A stretch of 6,255 nucleotides of DNA from Paludibacteraceae bacterium (lineage in GTDB: Bacteria > Bacteroidota > Bacteroidia > Bacteroidales > Paludibacteraceae): NCBI GenBank assembly GCA_017550055.1, contig JAFYMM010000344.1:1-6255 (forward strand). Reading direction: 5' to 3'. Position 1 is the stretch's first letter; each line of letters opens with the position of its first letter. Below are positions 4,984 through 6,255 of the stretch, one piece after another. Position numbers and translations under genes: made by a program. The notes under the pieces were generated by a model, which was given only the letters and a program-made list of their open reading frames with translations, made no database searches and was not told the DNA's origin.

Positions 4984-5989
4984 ATTTCATATTGTCAACA
5001 GCCCATTTCAAGTATATTGAACCCCATGCAAAACCCGCGCCAAACGACGAAAGCACAAGATTATCTCCTTTCAAGAATAGGTGTTTATTGTCCCACAAAA
5101 GAATTGGAATTGTGGCAGACGAGGTATTAGCGCGATTGTCAATATTCACCAATACTCTGTCAGCGCGCATACCCATACGATTGCCAACAGCCTCAATAAT
5201 ACGCATATTTGCTTGGTGAGGGAGGAAATATATTTCGTTAGGATTCAAACCATTGCGGTCCATTACCTCCAATGACACTTCCGACATCTTGCTCACAGCC
5301 CATTTGAATACGTTTTTACCATCTTGATAAACAAAGTGTTCACGAGCATCAACAGTTTCGTGAGTTGCAGGTTTAATAGAACCACCTGCTTTCATGTGAA
5401 GATACTCTTTGCCGACGCCATCAGAACGGAGAATAGCATCTTGAAGACCATTGCCATCGGCACATGGTTCAACCAAAACAGCAGCAGCACCATCACCAAA
5501 GAGAGGGCATGTGTTACGGTCGGTGTAGTCGATAATAGACGACATTTTTTCGCCCGAAACAACAATCAATCTCTTGCAAAACCCACTTTCTACATAGAGG
5601 GCAGCTGTTTTGAACGCATGGATAAAGCCAGCGCACCCTACTTGCATATCGAAAGAGAGACCGTTTTTAATACCACAAGCATCAGAGATAATCGCAGCCG
5701 TAGATGGGAATACCATATCAGGCGTAACTGTAGAGCAAATAATACCATCTATATCTGATGGTTGGAGATTATTCTTTTCTAAAAGAGTTTTCACTGCTTT
5801 GATTGCCATATACGACATACCCACTCCAGGCTCTTTCAATATCCTACGCTCCTTGATACCCACACGGGTCATAATCCACTCGTCAGAAGTGTCAACCATG
5901 CGGCTAAGTTCATCATTAGTAAGTATATACTCAGGCAAATAGGCCTCAATTGCCGTGATAGCGGCTCTAACTTTAGTCTCTTTAATCAT
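4982..5989 (-). CDS. fabH: 3-oxoacyl-[ACP] synthase III (KAS III)
   Basis: FabH condenses an acyl-CoA (acetyl or branched) with malonyl-ACP to start type II fatty acid synthesis in the cytoplasm. From ATG 5989 it has 335 aa. The catalytic triad is present: Cys119 in QVGCAGF, His258 in LPHQAN and Asn288 in ANTSSAT. The region LTNDELSRMVDTSDEW near the N-terminus and FGAGFAWGS near the C-terminus are typical. The base before the catalytic Asn differs from the usual YGNTS, reading RANTS. An upstream in-frame ATG (6011-6013) adds eight residues (MRASKNIF). I prefer 5989 because FabH proteins need only about 18 residues before the LPEY-like turn, and because the upstream ATG lies inside a predicted hairpin stem. 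There is no rpmF, yceD or era next to it, unlike many Bacteroidetes fabH loci, so this may be a second fabH or a rearranged locus. Confidence 0.95.
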   Translation of the reverse strand: MIKETKVRAAITAIEAYLPEYILTNDELSRMVDTSDEWIMTRVGIKERRILKEPGVGMSYMAIKAVKTLLEKNNLQPSDIDGIICSTVTPDMVFPSTAAIISDACGIKNGLSFDMQVGCAGFIHAFKTAALYVESGFCKRLIVVSGEKMSSIIDYTDRNTCPLFGDGAAAVLVEPCADGNGLQDAILRSDGVGKEYLHMKAGGSIKPATHETVDAREHFVYQDGKNVFKWAVSKMSEVSLEVMDRNGLNPNEIYFLPHQANMRIIEAVGNRMGMRADRVLVNIDNRANTSSATIPILLWDNKHLFLKGDNLVLSSFGAGFAWGSIYLKWAVDNMK

Positions 5990-6045
5990 AAATATATTTT
6001 TTGATGCACGCATATAAATAAGGTGTACAGAAATAGCGAATACAT
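5986..6045 (-). CDS. Possible 19-codon leader ORF overlapping the fabH start
   Basis: An ATG at 6045-6043 opens the frame MYSLFLYTLFICVHQKIYL and stops at TGA 5988-5986, overlapping the preferred fabH ATG (5989-5987) as ATGA. It lies wholly in the presumed fabH leader, starting roughly 11-13 nt after the expected transcription start. The peptide is hydrophobic and rich in Leu, Tyr and Phe. It could be a leader peptide or a coupling ORF, but an ORF this short can arise by chance and there is no evidence of translation. Confidence 0.25.
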   Translation of the reverse strand: MYSLFLYTLFICVHQKIYL

Positions 6046-6052
6046 GCGTGCA
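6005..6052 (-). promoter_or_regulatory. Hairpin in the fabH 5' leader
   Basis: TGCACGCAT (6005-6013) and ATGCGTGCA (6044-6052) are perfect inverted repeats. On the - strand transcript they extend to a 12-bp stem, TGCACGCATGTA with TATATGCGTGCA, including one G-U, around a 24-nt loop. It starts almost at the expected 5' end of the transcript. The 3' arm contains the upstream in-frame fabH ATG (6013-6011), and the 5' arm contains the ATG of the 19-codon ORF. It could protect the 5' end, control translation, or as DNA be a spaced operator. Confidence 0.6.
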
Positions 6053-6062
6053 AAATTCGGTG

Positions 6063-6070
6063 CAAAGTTA
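6063..6070 (-). promoter_or_regulatory. fabH promoter, -7 box TAACTTTG
   Basis: TAACTTTG on the - strand is a full match to the Bacteroidetes sigma-ABfr -7 consensus TAnnTTTG. Transcription would start near 6056, giving a leader of about 65-70 nt to ATG 5989. No TTG is found at the usual -33 spacing (about 19-21 bp); the nearest is at 6099-6101, 28 bp away, within the heptamer repeat. Confidence 0.6.
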
Positions 6071-6078
6071 CGAAAAAT

Positions 6079-6106
6079 AATTCATAATTCATAATTCACA
6101 ATTCAT
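6079..6106. repeat. Heptamer tandem repeat, AATTCAT x4, at the fabH promoter
   Basis: Four phased copies, the third reading AATTCAC. They start 8 bp upstream of the -7 box, so they occupy the -33 region of the fabH promoter. The same unit occurs before panD at 1096-1120. Beyond it, 6107-6255 is AT-rich with no convincing gene. Confidence 0.92.
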
Positions 6107-6142
6107 AAATATAAACACTAATTAAGTATCTATTTGTTAACG

Positions 6143-6159
6143 ACTATTTATCAAATAGT
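6143..6159. other. Short perfect palindrome in the region upstream of fabH
   Basis: ACTATTT and AAATAGT flank a 3-nt loop (ATC). There is no T-tract directly after it on either strand, so it is a poor terminator. It may mark the end of a gene lying to the right of the window or be an upstream operator; neither can be shown. Confidence 0.35.
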
Positions 6160-6255
6160 TACAAAATCAATTATTTTAATGTGGATTCAATATAAAACTA
6201 GATAGTTATTTCTATTCAGATTAGATATAATATCTAAAACATCACGAAGCATAGA

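Noticed and set aside
5324..5758. 144-codon + strand ORF opposite fabH
   Set aside because: It lies wholly within the conserved fabH frame on the other strand and its composition fits an antisense shadow.
5990..6013. Start of fabH at ATG 6013
   Set aside because: It adds eight residues not expected in FabH, and the ATG is inside a predicted 12-bp stem. It remains possible if the hairpin is open.

Overview
The window looks like chromosomal DNA of a Bacteroidales-type bacterium (Bacteroidota; low GC, Bacteroides/Prevotella-like). The evidence is protein resemblance (FabH with an N-terminus of the Bacteroides type, the BFN-UVR nuclease, the Na+-pumping decarboxylase beta subunit), the lack of clear Shine-Dalgarno sequences, and a perfect TAnnTTTG promoter element (TAACTTTG) upstream of fabH. 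The genus cannot be fixed from the sequence alone. The gene content is ordinary housekeeping. I see no phage, transposase, CRISPR, toxin or defence genes, and no complete new system. The least explained parts are the intergenic gaps.

Layout, left to right. On the + strand, positions 1-453 are the C-terminal part of the beta subunit of a sodium-translocating biotin-dependent decarboxylase. A hairpin terminator (470-503) follows, and directly against it lies a tRNA-Gln gene with anticodon CTG (504-574). A four-copy GTTGAGA heptamer repeat (583-610) and a strong bidirectional terminator (683-720) close this converging side. Everything from 739 to about 6070 is on the - strand. In transcription order (right to left) it reads: fabH leader and promoter (about 6070-5990), fabH (fatty acid initiation), a bifunctional nuclease with a C-terminal UVR motif, a NupG-type nucleoside/H+ symporter, lptB (LPS export ATPase), panC and panD (pantothenate synthesis).

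How the genes work together. panC and panD supply the last step of pantothenate synthesis and its beta-alanine; pantothenate leads to CoA and the phosphopantetheine arm of ACP, which FabH uses. LptB drives export of LPS, whose lipid A also draws on fatty acid synthesis. The decarboxylase beta subunit converts decarboxylation energy into a sodium gradient. The nuclease and nucleoside transporter sit between fabH and lptB and could be linked to nucleotide salvage, but that is only proximity. lptB-panC-panD may be one transcript, as no promoter is visible in the two gaps inside it.

Most notable non-coding structure: (a) the fabH leader has a perfect -7 box, a 12-bp hairpin that buries the upstream in-frame ATG, and a 19-codon leader ORF whose stop overlaps the preferred fabH start as ATGA; (b) a 24-bp near-palindrome occurs twice exactly, 104 bp apart, around the fabH/nuclease gap; (c) several gaps carry repeats with a 7-bp period and related units; (d) the 3' arm of the decarboxylase terminator is complementary over 10 bp to the 5' acceptor strand of the tRNA.
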